DNA of 64,000 nt, taken from the NCBI GenBank assembly GCA_001986395.2, contig MQVO02000007.1:186001-250000 (forward strand). Reading direction: 5' to 3'. Under the pieces are notes generated by a model, which was not told the DNA's origin, made no database searches, and saw only the letters and a list, made by a program, of their open reading frames with translations. A program made the position numbers and the translations under genes. Below are positions 23,234-33,601 of this stretch, piece after piece; within the stretch, counting starts at the first letter, position 1; every line of letters begins with the position of its first letter. The DNA comes from Irpex lacteus. Its lineage: Eukaryota; Basidiomycota; Agaricomycetes; Polyporales; Irpicaceae.

Positions 23234-25379
23234 ATGAGTGCACCCGACAACGAAGAGCTTATCGACTACGAGGACGAGCACGACGTCGTCACCAGCGGCG
23301 CCGCAGCGCCATCCGCGTCGACGGGTGCTGCTGCTGCTGCACCCGCCGCAGATGGTGAAGGCGAGAAGAAAAACTTTGCTGGTATTCACTCGACTGGTTT
23401 CAGGTATGCTAGCTGCTGCATTTCTTTCACTCACACCCGTGACTCACCATACGTGTTCATTCAGGGATTTCTTGTTGAAGCCTGAGTTGCTGCGTGCCAT
23501 TAGTGATTTGGGTTTCGAGCATCCGTCCGAAGGTGTGTCATTAGCGCATATACTCGTGTTTCAACGCGTTAAACGCGTATTGTAGTCCAACAGGAGTGTA
23601 TTCCCCAGGCTGTGCTTGGCATGGACGTGCTCTGTCAGGCCAAGTCAGGTCACGGAAAAACGGCTGTATTCGTCCTCGCGACGCTTCAGCAGCTGGAGCC
23701 TGTGGACGGCGAGGTTTCCGTCCTCGTTATGTGCCACACGCGTGAACTGGCCTTCCAGATCAAGAACGAGTACACCCGTTTCGCCAAGTACATGCCAGAA
23801 GTGCGCATCAGCACCTTCTACGGCGGTATCCCGGTTTCCAAGGACATCGAGCTCATCCGTGACAAGTCAAAGTGCCCGCACATCGTCGTCGCCACTCCCG
23901 GTCGTCTCAACGCCCTCGTGAGAGACAAAGCCCTTGACGCCTCCAAGGTCAAACATTTCGTTCTGGACGAGTGCGATAAAATGCTCGAACAGCTTGGTTA
24001 GTCATCCTGCAAATATTCGGCCCTTCACGATACGCTCCATGTCAGATAAAGCATGCACATTTCGACTGTGCTGCTGGCCCCTTTGTTTGCCTCGCTTTGT
24101 CCCGACCTGGGCGCTTTCAGGAAGCTGTTGTCGCCTCCCTTCTACCCGTATCTTTCGCTGCGCCACATTGCGCTTCGAGCGATCTGGAGACCGGTGTTGA
24201 CGTGTTTGTTGCGGAATTCGCTGTGGCTGATGAAGCTGAAGGATTGGCGCGCGGTCGTCGAGTTTGTTGTGGGAAGCTTTCGCTGAACTCAACTATCGAA
24301 GAAAGAGGCACACGGGGCTGAAGTTATGGCGCTTTTCTGCGTTCACGTCTTCGCATTCTTTTTGACCTTTAACGACTGCGTTTTCTTTCGTTTGTTTGTC
24401 GACGAAGCTTCTCACCTCGGCACCATCTCCCAGACATGCGTCGTGACGTTCAGGAAATCTTCCGTGCAACTCCCCATCACAAACAAGTCATGATGTTCAG
24501 CGCCACCTTGGCAAAGGAGATCCGTGTTACTTGCAAGAAGTTCATGGCCAACGTGAGTACCAGCTCTAAAATGTAAAATATCACAATGGTTGACTTGACC
24601 TTCTTTCAGCCCCTCGAGATCTTTGTCGACGACGAGACCAAGCTGACCCTTCACGGACTACAACAGCACTACGTCAAGCTCGAAGAAGTCGCCAAAAACA
24701 GGAAGCTCAACGAACTTCTGGATACTTTGGAATTTAACCAGGTCAGTCACTGTGAACTGCGTGGTAGGCCGTGTACTAAATGATGTTCCCTCAGGTTGTC
24801 ATCTTCGTCAAGTCCGTGCAGCGTGCCATTGAGTTGGACAAGCTGCTTGTTTCTTGCAACTTCCCCAGTATCTCCATTCACTCGAACTTGACCCAGGAGG
24901 AGCGGTAAGTGTCTATCTTATTATCCAAGCGACGCACGTGTATTGATTCGTCTGTCTTGTAGTATCACTCGGTACACTGCATTCAAGGCATTCGAAAAGC
25001 GTATCCTCGTCGCAACCGATATCTTCGGTCGTGGTATCGATGTCGAGCGTGTCAATATCGTGGTCAACTACGACTGCCCTGCCGACGCTGACAGCTACCT
25101 CCATCGTGTCGGGTACGTACCATAGACCTTTTCTACTACGCTTAATCTCTTTCTAACGTTCTGCTACGTATAGACGTGCTGGTCGTTTCGGAACGAAGGG
25201 TCTCGCTATCACCTTCGTCTCGTCGGAGTCTGACCAACAAGTGATGGCTGCCATCCAAGCCCGCTTCGAGGTTGCCGTTCCTGATCTGCCTGAGCATATC
25301 GACCCTGCTAGCTACAGTGAGTTTTGCATCTTCATGTCGCTCAGTCAATTGGCTAATATGGATTGCAGTGACCTCTTAA
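23234..25379 (+). CDS. SUB2: ATP-dependent RNA helicase SUB2 (UAP56), mRNA splicing and export
   Basis: There are nine exons: 23234-23403, 23465-23532, 23586-23996, 24434-24552, 24610-24741, 24795-24904, 24963-25112, 25174-25316 and 25369-25379. The protein has an acidic N-terminus ([11 protein letters not shown]), the Q-motif region [20 protein letters not shown], and motif [14 protein letters not shown]. The DECD box (VLDECDKML) separates UAP56/SUB2 from other DEAD-box helicases. Then come SAT in [10 protein letters not shown], motif [36 protein letters not shown], and motif [15 protein letters not shown]. The last exon codes only MTS after [22 protein letters not shown]2 works in spliceosome assembly and, within TREX, in nuclear mRNA export. 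It is complete and well conserved. The oddity is the 437-nt third intron. Confidence 0.96.
23997..24433 (+). other. Unusually long (437-nt) intron inside SUB2
   Basis: It starts GTTAGT and ends CTCCCAG, and removal joins MLEQL to [10 protein letters not shown] in frame. The other SUB2 introns are 50-61 nt. Its composition is GC-rich and coding-like, with overlapping open frames on both strands, but none resembles a known protein. It could host a regulatory alternative exon or a small RNA, or be an old insertion. A possible C/D-box pair (TGATGA near 24230, CTGA near 24319) lacks a convincing terminal stem. Confidence 0.75.
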
Positions 25380-25730
25380 ATTGGTCATGCCATGGAATGT
25401 TGGCGGTTGTTTTGCGATTCTTACCTGCATCCTTGTGTCTCGCGTATAATATGCTTTCCTGTCAATTTTTGTAAGAGTATACGTATCATTTTCCTCCGCT
25501 CATCATGTGTGTGCTGTGTGATACCTGCTCGTAAGTGAGAAATCTCGTTAGGGTACGGTGGAACTTAATCTACGTCAGGGTAGGGCTTCCTTTATTTCCT
25601 CTGATGTCGTATCGTATTAGCATGGCAGCGTTGTTCAGGACCAGGTACATAGGGTGCATTCTTACTCTCAAAGCAAGCTCATTCCCGCTGACTTGTTGCT
25701 TGATTTCCCTTGTGAAGGATGATGTGCGAT
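25380..25730. other. SUB2 3' flank
   Basis: AT-rich sequence after the SUB2 stop, up to the left edge of the tandem duplication. It should hold the SUB2 3' untranslated region. No coding segment was seen. Confidence 0.5.
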
Positions 25731-26388
25731 GGGGAGCCTGTTGGTAATCGAGACCTAGGCTCTTATATACTTACACCAACTAAAGTTCCGTTCGAACTGC
25801 CTATATGTATCGACGGTATCCAGGCGGTCGAACCGGCCCTGGTAAAGAATAGGGTCAAGGTATTTCTGAAACGAGAACTTTGCGTACAGTACTCCTTACT
25901 GACTTGGATTTTGGTCCTGGCCCCGTCTTCGTATACGTGACGGTACTGAATCGAAGCACCCAAGTGAACGAGTAAGTCCCAGTGCACTCACAAAATCACA
26001 GCATAGCTGACGGCATTCCAGTACGAGAGTCTCGTATACTTCAAGTTCGTATGCTTAGGGTCTCAGTCCCTTGTTTGAGACTGAAGTAGTGTTCTTCGGC
26101 CTCAGAAATCGGACTCAAATCGTGAACCATTCGAATTCGTACAGATGTATGGGTTTTTCATAGTACATGACAACACGAGCGGAGACAAATCTCGTAACAG
26201 TGGTACTAGTACAGCGCTAGTGCTATTCCTGTCGAGAGTGTCGAGTCCAATTCAGCCTTCGTAACTTGAGTCGGAGCTATCTATATCGAGATAAATGTCA
26301 TCAGGACAATTGAATAAGGTGGCAACTTTCTGGTTGACATACCAAGATTTCGTTGCTACGCCATGGTGAGTTGTTCGAGAGACAGGAA

Positions 26389-27329
26389 TCAAATACGGAC
26401 GAGCTCCCACACTTGATTCTTGTTGTCCCAGCCGCTGAATCTCCATCCGTTCACAGCTGTTCCATCAGCGGCACCGCTTCAAGTTTCAGTTGCAAGTAGA
26501 TGAGAGTCGATTTAGTAAGGGTACCACGACGCGCAAAACGTGTGTTAAGACTTACCCGCCATAGAGGTCAACGCAGGCTTATGATTGTGTCTATCGTTAG
26601 TTCTGAGTAGTACCAGTCAAATAGAGATGCTCACTGTTCGACGCCACGCTCGTGATGCTTTACAGATAATAGTGCAGTGTGCCACCGGTAGTGAGATAGG
26701 TGCCAGGACAGATAATACAGTTACAGAAACGTACCGGTATGCGGTTTTCTCCGGGTTGAGGAAAAACTTCCAGTGTTGATTACTACTACCGGCAGTACTC
26801 TTGTTGCCTATGATAGGCGTGTTATCCGCGGAGAGACCTACAAATATGCTGGATTGAGCGCGGAAACTCTGGTTTCATCACCAGGCGTGTACACATACCG
26901 TCTTTGAGAGTCAAGTACGTGCAGCTGTTTGCGTTTTGAAGGTAGTAGGCGTCGTTGTTGACAACCTTGGTGGCTATCCAGAGCTGGGCGGAGACACCGT
27001 CTTCACTGAGATCGTGCTTCTTATATCCTTGCACACTAGTGCCTGTATACGTTTGAACCCGTCATTGTTTGCTGACATGCTGTCGCCCGTGTTCCCGGAG
27101 AAGCATGTTACGTACCATCATCAGCGGAACCTCCCCTGAGTGAGTGTAAAACCTCAGCCAAAACATTAGAACTCCGAGGTAGTAGGAAACATACTTGAGG
27201 GTCAGGACCGTGCCTGTCCCAGTGTTCTTGATCATGTCTGCAACAATTTTATGAGCAGTTGCAACATCGAGGAAGCAGTACGAGACTCGGATACATACAG
27301 ATACCGGGTTCGATTTTTTCTGCGGACAT
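26389..27329 (-). CDS. Ricin-B-type beta-trefoil lectin 1
   Basis: ATG at 27329; the spliced protein is 155 residues. It begins MSAEKIEPDMIKNTGTGTVL and ends KNQVWELVRI. Five or more short introns interrupt it. Three beta-trefoil repeats are visible: TVLTLKGGSADDGTSVQGYK with QLWIATK; YLTLKDGLSADNTPIIGN with QHWKFF; and VDLYGGGAADGTAVNGW with QVWEL. The Q-x-W signature closes each repeat. There is no signal peptide, so the protein is cytoplasmic, as usual for mushroom fruit-body lectins of this fold. Such proteins bind galactosyl glycans or act in defence; the ligand cannot be told here. No toxin A chain or other catalytic domain is attached. The stop follows WELVRI; an open frame continuing left to 26252 lies in another frame and is excluded. 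A paralogue lies at 29504-30427. Confidence 0.9.
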
Positions 27330-27360
27330 CGTTGCTTTACTTTCTTTGTGAAGGTCGAAG

Positions 27361-27383
27361 GAGAGAGAGAGAGAGAGAGAGAG
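27361..27383. repeat. GA dinucleotide microsatellite in the lectin 1 leader
   Basis: Twenty-three bases of perfect alternating GA lie about 30 bp upstream of the lectin 1 start codon (CT-rich on the coding strand). In unit B the same place has only a short, impure GA run near 30460-30470, so the tract is length-variable. Confidence 0.9.
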
Positions 27384-28085
27384 GCGATTGGCGATAGGGA
27401 TCCTGTCTGTTATCGAGACCTAGAGTTGAGCTTTTATCTGTACCGCCTATAGGTATTGAAGGTATTCAGACTGCCGAGCCGGTCCCAGTGAAGTACAAGG
27501 TCAGGCCAGAGTATTACCAGAACCAGAGCTTTGCATACGTACTTTGACGTTTAGTTCCAGCCCGTCTTCAATTACGTAGCGGTAGGATGCCGAAGTGCTC
27601 AGGTGAATGAGTAAGTCCTAGCTAGACTCTGACGAAGTCACAGAATAAGGACAGGGCATTCCGCTATGAGAGTCGCGTATACTTAGTTCGATTCAAGTGC
27701 GAGTCACTGTGTCCGTTGGAGTAGTGGTGCTATATCCACAACTCAGGTGGTCGAGCAAATTTAACGTTTTCCTAGGCACAGTAGACAGGTTGAATTTTCG
27801 CAAACTTCAGGTTTACGCGAACAAGTCGTGGAACGCTGGCCGAACTCTCACGAAGTGGCAAGATGAGCTCAGGCTATCCCAGTAGAAGAATTTAGTGTAC
27901 TAACTCTGATTAGCGTTCAAATCGCCTGTCTTCAACGGAGTAGCGATATGATGTCAAAGGACTTGAGGTGATGGAGCAAGTCGTCTTCTTGGGATGCCAT
28001 GGGCCTGAGCTCCTAGTCGGGCTCTCATAAATTTACAGGGTCAGTTTAGTAGTAGGGGATTACTACCATATAAGAAAGTGAGGTA

Positions 28086-28385
28086 CTTACCATGAGTAGA
28101 GTTTGAGCCACTCGCCGCGGTCTCCGTTTGAGCGGTGGTGTAACTTACGTGTCTCAAAGATGCCCAGGTGATCGAGTGAGTGGTCTTCTGACTCTTCTTA
28201 AGACGTCCTAGAGCCAGAACTATGCCTTCGGATGCGAGAAATGCTAACGGTGAATGATCGATTTAAGAAACTGACGCACTTACTATGAGTAGAGTTTGAA
28301 CCACCCGTCGCAATGTCTGCTCGAGCAGTGGTATTACGTGTCTCAAACCTAAAAGTGATCAGGTGGTGAAGCGAGTGGTCTTCCC
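28086..28385. repeat. ~190-bp direct repeats in the lectin/ATP11 intergenic region, unit A
   Basis: Two copies of a motif (CTTACTATGAGTAGAGTTTG, then a GAGCGGTGGT/GAGCAGTGGT block, ACGTGTCTCAAA and GAGTGGTCTTC) start near 28086 and 28278. The matching copies in unit B start near 31318 and 31504, with a partial one near 31188. They lie between the divergent lectin and ATP11 starts and may carry regulatory sites. Confidence 0.75.
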
Positions 28386-28691
28386 CAGAGCGAGAACGAG
28401 AAATGCCACGGCGAGATGAGTGGTAAATGCTCACGAGCTGTGTTATGTGCTGTTGTAAGTTACGTTGAGGACCTCAAAGCTCAATAATTGGTCGCATAAG
28501 CAATGCGACCATGACTATCTCTCTCAGCTTGAATCGGAGATGTGGTCGGGAGTTGGTCGGGACCCCAGACCACTCCCGTGCGCTTACGCACCAGGATCAC
28601 ACGGCATTTCCCGTTAGTCTATCATACATACAATTAACCTCTCGTTGCGTGCTCTTAGCTCTAACCCTTTCCAGCTGCTCTTGCATACAAA

Positions 28692-28784
28692 ATGTATCGG
28701 ATACCAAGAGTTGCTGCTTGTACAATATGGCAACACTCGTCCGTCTCTCACGCGGGAAGATGCGGCTTCAGTACAAGTCAATAG
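28692..28784 (+). pseudogene. Truncated copy of ATP11 exon 1
   Basis: An ATG opens MYRIPRVAACTIWQHSS, nearly the same as the ATP11 start at 31924 (MYRIPRVAARTIWQHSS). It stops at a TAG after 30 codons, where ATP11 continues SRWLLNELITPK. Similarity ends within 10 bp after the stop, at the duplication boundary. The segment still carries the mitochondrial-targeting-type leader but nothing of the mature protein. It is a by-product of the tandem duplication. A short transcript is possible, because the upstream promoter region was copied too. Confidence 0.88.
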
Positions 28785-29503
28785 CTGCTTACTATAAGGG
28801 TGCATCCTTCAAGTTGCTCCCGAGCAAGCTCATACTTATGTGATGGGAGGCCTAGTGGTAATCGAGGCCCAGGCCTTACATACTTATACCGACTAGAGTT
28901 TAATTCGAACTGCCTACAGGTATTGACGGTATCCAGTTGGTTGAAAGGTTGGCTCTGGTGAAGAATGCCAGTGGGATCAAGGGATTTCTACAGCGAGACT
29001 TTTGTGTACTAGTGCAGTGCTGACTTGGGTTTTCGTTCGGGCCCCGTCTTCGTTTCCGTGGCGGTACCAAACACTCAAGTGAACAAGTATCCCAGTCAAA
29101 CTCTCACAGAATCACAGCATAGCTGACGGCATTCCAGTACGAGAGTCTTGTATACTTCGTGTGATTAGGGTTCCAGTCCCTTGTTTGAAACTGAACTTGA
29201 AGTAGTGTTCTTCGACCTCAGAAATTGTACTCAAATCGTAAACCATTCGAACTCGTACAGATGTATGGGTTTTCATAGTACATGACAACACGAGCGGAGA
29301 CAAATCTCGTAACAGTGGTACTAGTACAGCGCTAGTGCTATTCCTGTTGAGAGTGTCGAGTCCAATTCAGCCTTCGTAACTTGAGTCGGAGCTATCTATA
29401 TCGAGATAAATGTCATCAGGACAATTGAATAAGGTGGCAACTTTCTGGCTGGCATACCAAGATTTCGTTGCTACGCCATGGCGAGTTATTCGAGAGCCAG
29501 GAT

Positions 29504-30427
29504 TCAAACACGTACAAGCTCCCACACTTGATTCTTGTTGACCCAGCCGCCGAATCCCCATCCGTTCACAGCTGTACCATCAGCAGTACCGCTTTCAGTT
29601 GCAAATAGATGAGAGTCAAATTAGTAAGGGTACCGCGGCGCGCAAAACGTGTCAATACTTACCCGCCATAGAGGTCAATGCAGGCTTATGATTGTGTCTA
29701 TCGTTAGTTCTGAGTAGTACCGGTCAAATAGAGATGCTCACTGCCCGCCGCCACGTTCGCGATGCTTTACAGATAATAGCGCAGCGTGCCACAAGTAGTG
29801 AGATAGGTGCCAAGACAGATAATATAGTTACAGAAACGTACCGGTATGCGGTTTTCTGCGGGTTGGGGAAAAACTGCCAGTGTTGGTCAGTAGCGTAAGT
29901 ACTCTTGTTGCCTATGATAGGTGTGTGGTCCGCGGAGCCACCTAACAAATATGCCGGAGTAAGAGCGGAAACTTGGGTTTCATCATCAGGCATGTACACA
30001 TACCGTCTTTGAGAGTCAAGTACGTGCGGCTGTTTGCGTTTTGAAGCCAGTAGGCATCGGTGCTGGAAGCCTTGTTGAGGATCCAGAGCTGGGCGGGGAC
30101 CCCGACGTTATCGAGATCGCGCTTCTTGTATCCTTGCACACTAGTGCCTGTATACGTTTCAACCAGTCATTATTTGTTAACATGCTGTCACTCGTGTTCC
30201 CGGAGAAGCATGTTAGGTACCATCATCGGAATTACCTCCACTGAGTTTAAGATCTCAGCCTTGAAAACATTAGAACTCCGAGGTAGGAAACATACTTGAT
30301 AGTCAGGACCGTGCCTGTCCCAGTGTTCTTGATCATGTCTGCACCAATGTTTTCAGCAGTCGTAACATCGACGAAGCAGTACGGGACGATACGTACAGAC
30401 ACCAAGTTCGATTTTTTCTGCGGACAT
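29504..30427 (-). CDS. Ricin-B-type beta-trefoil lectin 2
   Basis: ATG at 30427 (MSAEKIELDMIKNTGTGTVL); the protein ends KNQVWELVRV just before a TGA at 29504-29506. Exon structure is identical to lectin 1. The three trefoil repeats read INGGNSDDGTSVQGYKKRDL with QLWILNK, YLTLKDGGSADHTPIIGN with QHWQFF, and IDLYGGGTADGTAVNGW with QVWEL, so every Q-x-W motif is kept. Amino-acid changes against lectin 1 cluster in loops (SEDGVSAQLWIATKVVNND becomes DNVGVPAQLWILNKASSTD), as expected if sugar contacts are diverging. No signal peptide. Both copies look functional, with splice sites conserved. Confidence 0.9.
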
Positions 30428-31923
30428 CGTTGCTTTGCTTTCTGCGTGAAAGTCGAAAGAGAGAGAGAGAAAGATGACTGGAGAAGGGGATTCTGATTTT
30501 TATCGAGACCTAGATTTGAGCTTTTATATGTACTGCCTACAGGTATCGAACGTATTAAGACTGCCGAGCTGATCCCAGTAAAGTACAAGGTTAGGTCAGG
30601 GTATCACCAGAACCAGAGTTTGTCATACGTACTTTGACATTCAGTTCGAGCCCTTCGTCGATTACGTAGCGGTACTATATTCAAGTGGTCATGTGAGTGA
30701 TTGAGCCATAGTAGCCAGACTCTGACGAAGTCGCAGAATAAGGACAGGGTACTCTACTATAAGAATCGCGTATACTTGGTTCAGTTCAAGTGCGAGTCAC
30801 CTGCCTGAGGCTGTCTCCGTTGGAGTAGTGGTGCTATGTCCACAACTCAGGTGGTAGAGCAGATTTACCGTCTTCCCAGGCACAGTAGACAGGTTGAACT
30901 TTCGCAAACTTCAGGTTTACGCGAACAAGTCGTGGATTGCTGGTCGGGCTCTCACGAAGTGGCAGGATGAGCTCTGGATATCCCAGTAAAGGAATCTGGT
31001 GTACGTACCCTGATCAGAGTTCAAATCACCTGTCTTCAACGGAGTAGCGATATTATGCCAAAGGACTCGGGGTGATGGAGCGAGCTGTCTTCTTGGGCCG
31101 CGAGAAGGTCCCAGCCGGGGTCTCATAAATTTACAGGATAAGTTTAAGTAGGATTAGGGGATTATGACGATATGAGAAATTGACGTACTTCTATGGGTAG
31201 AGTTTTTCTTCTTGGGAAGCCATGAGCAACGAGAAGGCCCTGGTCGGGCTCTCATAAAGTTACAGCCTGAGGGTAAGTTTAGTAGCAGGGCATTGCTTAC
31301 GATATAAGAAATTGAGGTACTTACCATAAGTAGAGTTTGAGCCACCAGCCACGGTCTCCATGTGAGCGGTGGTGTAACTTACTACGTGTCTCAAACCTGC
31401 CCAGGTGGTCGAGTGAGTGGTCTTCTCAAGACGTCACAGAGCGAGAACTATGCCTTTGGATGCGAGAAATGTCAACGGTGAATGATCAATTTAAGGAACT
31501 GGCGTACTTACTATGAGTTTGAGCCACTCCTCACGGTCTGCGTTCGAGCAGTGGCGTTACGGGTCTCAAACTTGAAAGTGCTCAGGTGGTACTGTAGCCC
31601 AGCCTGAGAGCGAGAACGAGAACTGCCACGGCGATGGTTAAATGATGAATGGAAGATGATGACTGGAAAATGCTCACGAACTGTATTATGTGCTGTTGTA
31701 AGTTACATTGAAGACCTCAAAGCTCAATATTTTGGTCGCATAAGCAATGCGACCGTGACTATCTCTCTCAGCTGAGTCAGCTTGATGTGGTCGGGACATG
31801 GTCGGGACCCCAGACCACTCCCGTGCGCTTACGCACCAGGATCCCACGGCATTTCCCGTTCAAGTCTTAGCTCTGACGCTGCCAGCTGCTTTCTTCGCAG
31901 GTACACTCTAACTTGCAACAAAC
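30428..31923. other. Shared divergent upstream region of lectin 2 and ATP11
   Basis: About 1.5 kb between the lectin 2 start (minus) and the ATP11 start (plus). It contains the unit-B copies of the about 190-bp repeats (31318-31600). Nothing codes in it. Confidence 0.6.
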
Positions 31924-33116
31924 ATGTATCGGATACCAAGAGTTGCTGCTCGTACAATATGGCAACATTCGTCCCTTTCCCACACGGCGAGATGCAGCTT
32001 CAGCACAAGTCGGTGGCTGCTTAATGAGCTCATCACTCCGAAAGTAAACTACGAGGCAAAGTACGCGGAGAAGCTACAGCAGAGGGCAGCTGAGTGAGTG
32101 TTTATACGTGTATTCAAACCTTGTAAGCCTCATGTTTAGTCAATAGGCAGGGTCTTACTGTGGAACAGCTAAAGCTAAAGCTGAAGGAGGAGGAGGTCGC
32201 TAAGCGGAAAGAGAAAGCTGCTGCTTCGGCACCTGTTAGCCCCGTAGCTCCCCAAACTCCCTCTACACAGAAATCAGGAGAGTCGACAACGACGACAACA
32301 ACACCGCCGCCTGTATCGATACCCACACGGAAAGACAGCTCACCAGTCAAGGTACGTCGTGAATATCTCAAACCACCATTCTAGTCTAACGAATGTATGG
32401 GGTAGCCTCTCACCGAACTGTTGAACATTGATAAACTACTAGAAACACCACATACCCCTGAACAAATCTCACTCTTATGGCGAGCCTACCATGCCTCGCG
32501 GTCAAAAGGCACAGGCCGCGGATACCTCTGCGCTACCATCCCCCTTGACGCGTATCACAAAATGACCTCCGTCGCCAACAAATACCCACATTTCATCCTC
32601 CCGGTCCCGCGAGAAGGTGCACAAGTAGGCGAAGACAAGTCCTCGGCGGATCAAAAGGCATATGAGATGTTCTTCATGCAATGGGACTTCCACGGCGCAC
32701 CTCCAGAACCGAAGCCTATCACAGCAGACTTGTTCGCCAAGCCCGCGCCGTCGAAGAACCCGCATACGTCCACGGTGTTGTTCACCCCTCTTCAAGAGTA
32801 CAAACAGCGCACAACGTTCGCCACGCCGTACCTCGTCCTCACGAACTACACCGACCTCGCGAGTTCGCACGGGATCGTCCTCCTCCGGGGCGAGATCACA
32901 CCGTCGACTTCTGGGTCGATAGATGCAGGTGGAGATGGGAGGTACATGCTCAGTCAACAGGATGCGCAGCTGCTTGCGCTGGGGATACAGAAGTTTTATT
33001 TGTGGAGTGAAGATGCTGGGAAGGGGGAGAGGGAGGCGTTGTTGAAGACTTTCCACGAGGATCCGGAGGGGTTCAAGTGGGAGGAGCTGTTGAAGCATAC
33101 GGAGTTCTCGGCGTAG
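31924..33116 (+). CDS. ATP11: Mitochondrial F1-ATPase assembly factor ATP11
   Basis: Three exons: 31924-32093, 32147-32351 and 32406-33116. The N-terminus MYRIPRVAARTIWQHSS..FSTSRWLLNEL is rich in Arg and Ser with no acid residues, a mitochondrial targeting sequence. A charged coiled segment (LTVEQLKLKLKEEEVAKRKE) and a Ser/Thr/Pro linker follow. The ATP11 domain has LLWRAYHASRSKGTGRGYL, SVANKYPHFILPVPR, YEMFFMQWDF, VLFTPLQEYKQRTTFATPYL and SSHGIVLLRGEI. ATP11 is a matrix chaperone that binds free F1 beta subunits before they join alpha. It is complete and ends FKWEELLKHTEFSA. A truncated copy of exon 1 lies at 28692 and a relic of the 3' end near 40637. Confidence 0.94.
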
Positions 33117-33601
33117 AGGTGCTGTTGACGTGAGTGGAGGCTTCATGCTCCTGGTATCTTTTGCTGATGGTTGGTATAGGATAATCATTGTCCAACACTT
33201 CGACATATTTAGATCTACATCTACTGTAAGGTACACATATAATCTCAGTATAGTTATCCACCGAGTCAAAGATCCTGTTCTTCACGATGCGAACCGAAGG
33301 TTCTCATTCAGGGAGATGTGTTGCTCAGCTACCGGAGTGTTTCTATTATTGCAGTCAGTAACGGTTTAGTATTGATATAATGCTTCTAGTAAACCTCATT
33401 TCCCTACTTTCGAGCGGACATCGGTATGCAGTTACCCACTGTATCAGTGGACTACTTATTATTTCGGGAAGCTAGCTGAGCGCTGGGCTATGGGCGCCTA
33501 TCAAATTTTGTCAGAGTCTGCAAAGAGCGCTCTACCAGCTTCACACATCCTTCAGCTCGCCGTCCTCCTCGTCCTCAAGCAGCCTCAAGACATCAAGCAA
33601 A
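33117..33601. other. Intergenic; eL8 promoter
   Basis: No coding sequence. The last 80 bp before the eL8 ATG are pyrimidine-rich (CCGTCCTCCTCGTCCTC), fitting a ribosomal-protein gene promoter and leader. Confidence 0.5.

Larger units (their letters stand above)
25731..28791. repeat. Tandem segmental duplication, unit A (lectin + ATP11 5' fragment)
   Basis: This segment is repeated at 28840-32023 in the same orientation, with an offset of about 3.1 kb. Shared landmarks include GTGGTAATCGAG-type sequence at the left edge, an intact minus-strand lectin gene, a run of about 190-bp internal repeats, and the first exon of ATP11 at the right edge. Divergence is moderate: many substitutions in non-coding parts, fewer in the lectin exons. 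The right boundary is sharp, because similarity stops just after GCTGCTTA inside ATP11. Confidence 0.88.
28840..32023. repeat. Tandem segmental duplication, unit B
   Basis: Direct copy of 25731-28791. It contains lectin 2, the about 190-bp repeats and the intact beginning of ATP11. Because ATP11 is complete only here, unit B keeps the ancestral right junction and unit A carries the broken one. A further, more diverged relationship exists inside each unit: the upstream flank of the lectin (27390-27690, 30480-30790) resembles the left edge (25731-26080, 28840-29170), so an older, smaller duplication preceded this one. Confidence 0.87.

Noticed and set aside
24002..24321. Overlapping ORFs on both strands inside the SUB2 intron
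   Set aside because: They lie wholly in an intron that must be removed to join two highly conserved SUB2 parts; none resembles a protein family.
24229..24322. C/D-box snoRNA in the SUB2 intron
   Set aside because: TGATGA and CTGA motifs occur at a possible spacing, but there is no terminal stem and no convincing C'/D' pair.
26252..26446. ORF continuing the lectin region into an acidic tail (DDIYLDIDSSDSSYEG), also present in unit B at 29367-29561
   Set aside because: It is in a different frame from the lectin end QVWELVRI/V, which has its own stop in both copies. The tail's conservation is explained by the recent duplication.
29504..30427. Complete ricin-like toxin
   Set aside because: Only the sugar-binding beta-trefoil is present; no ribosome-inactivating A chain or other catalytic domain is fused or adjacent.
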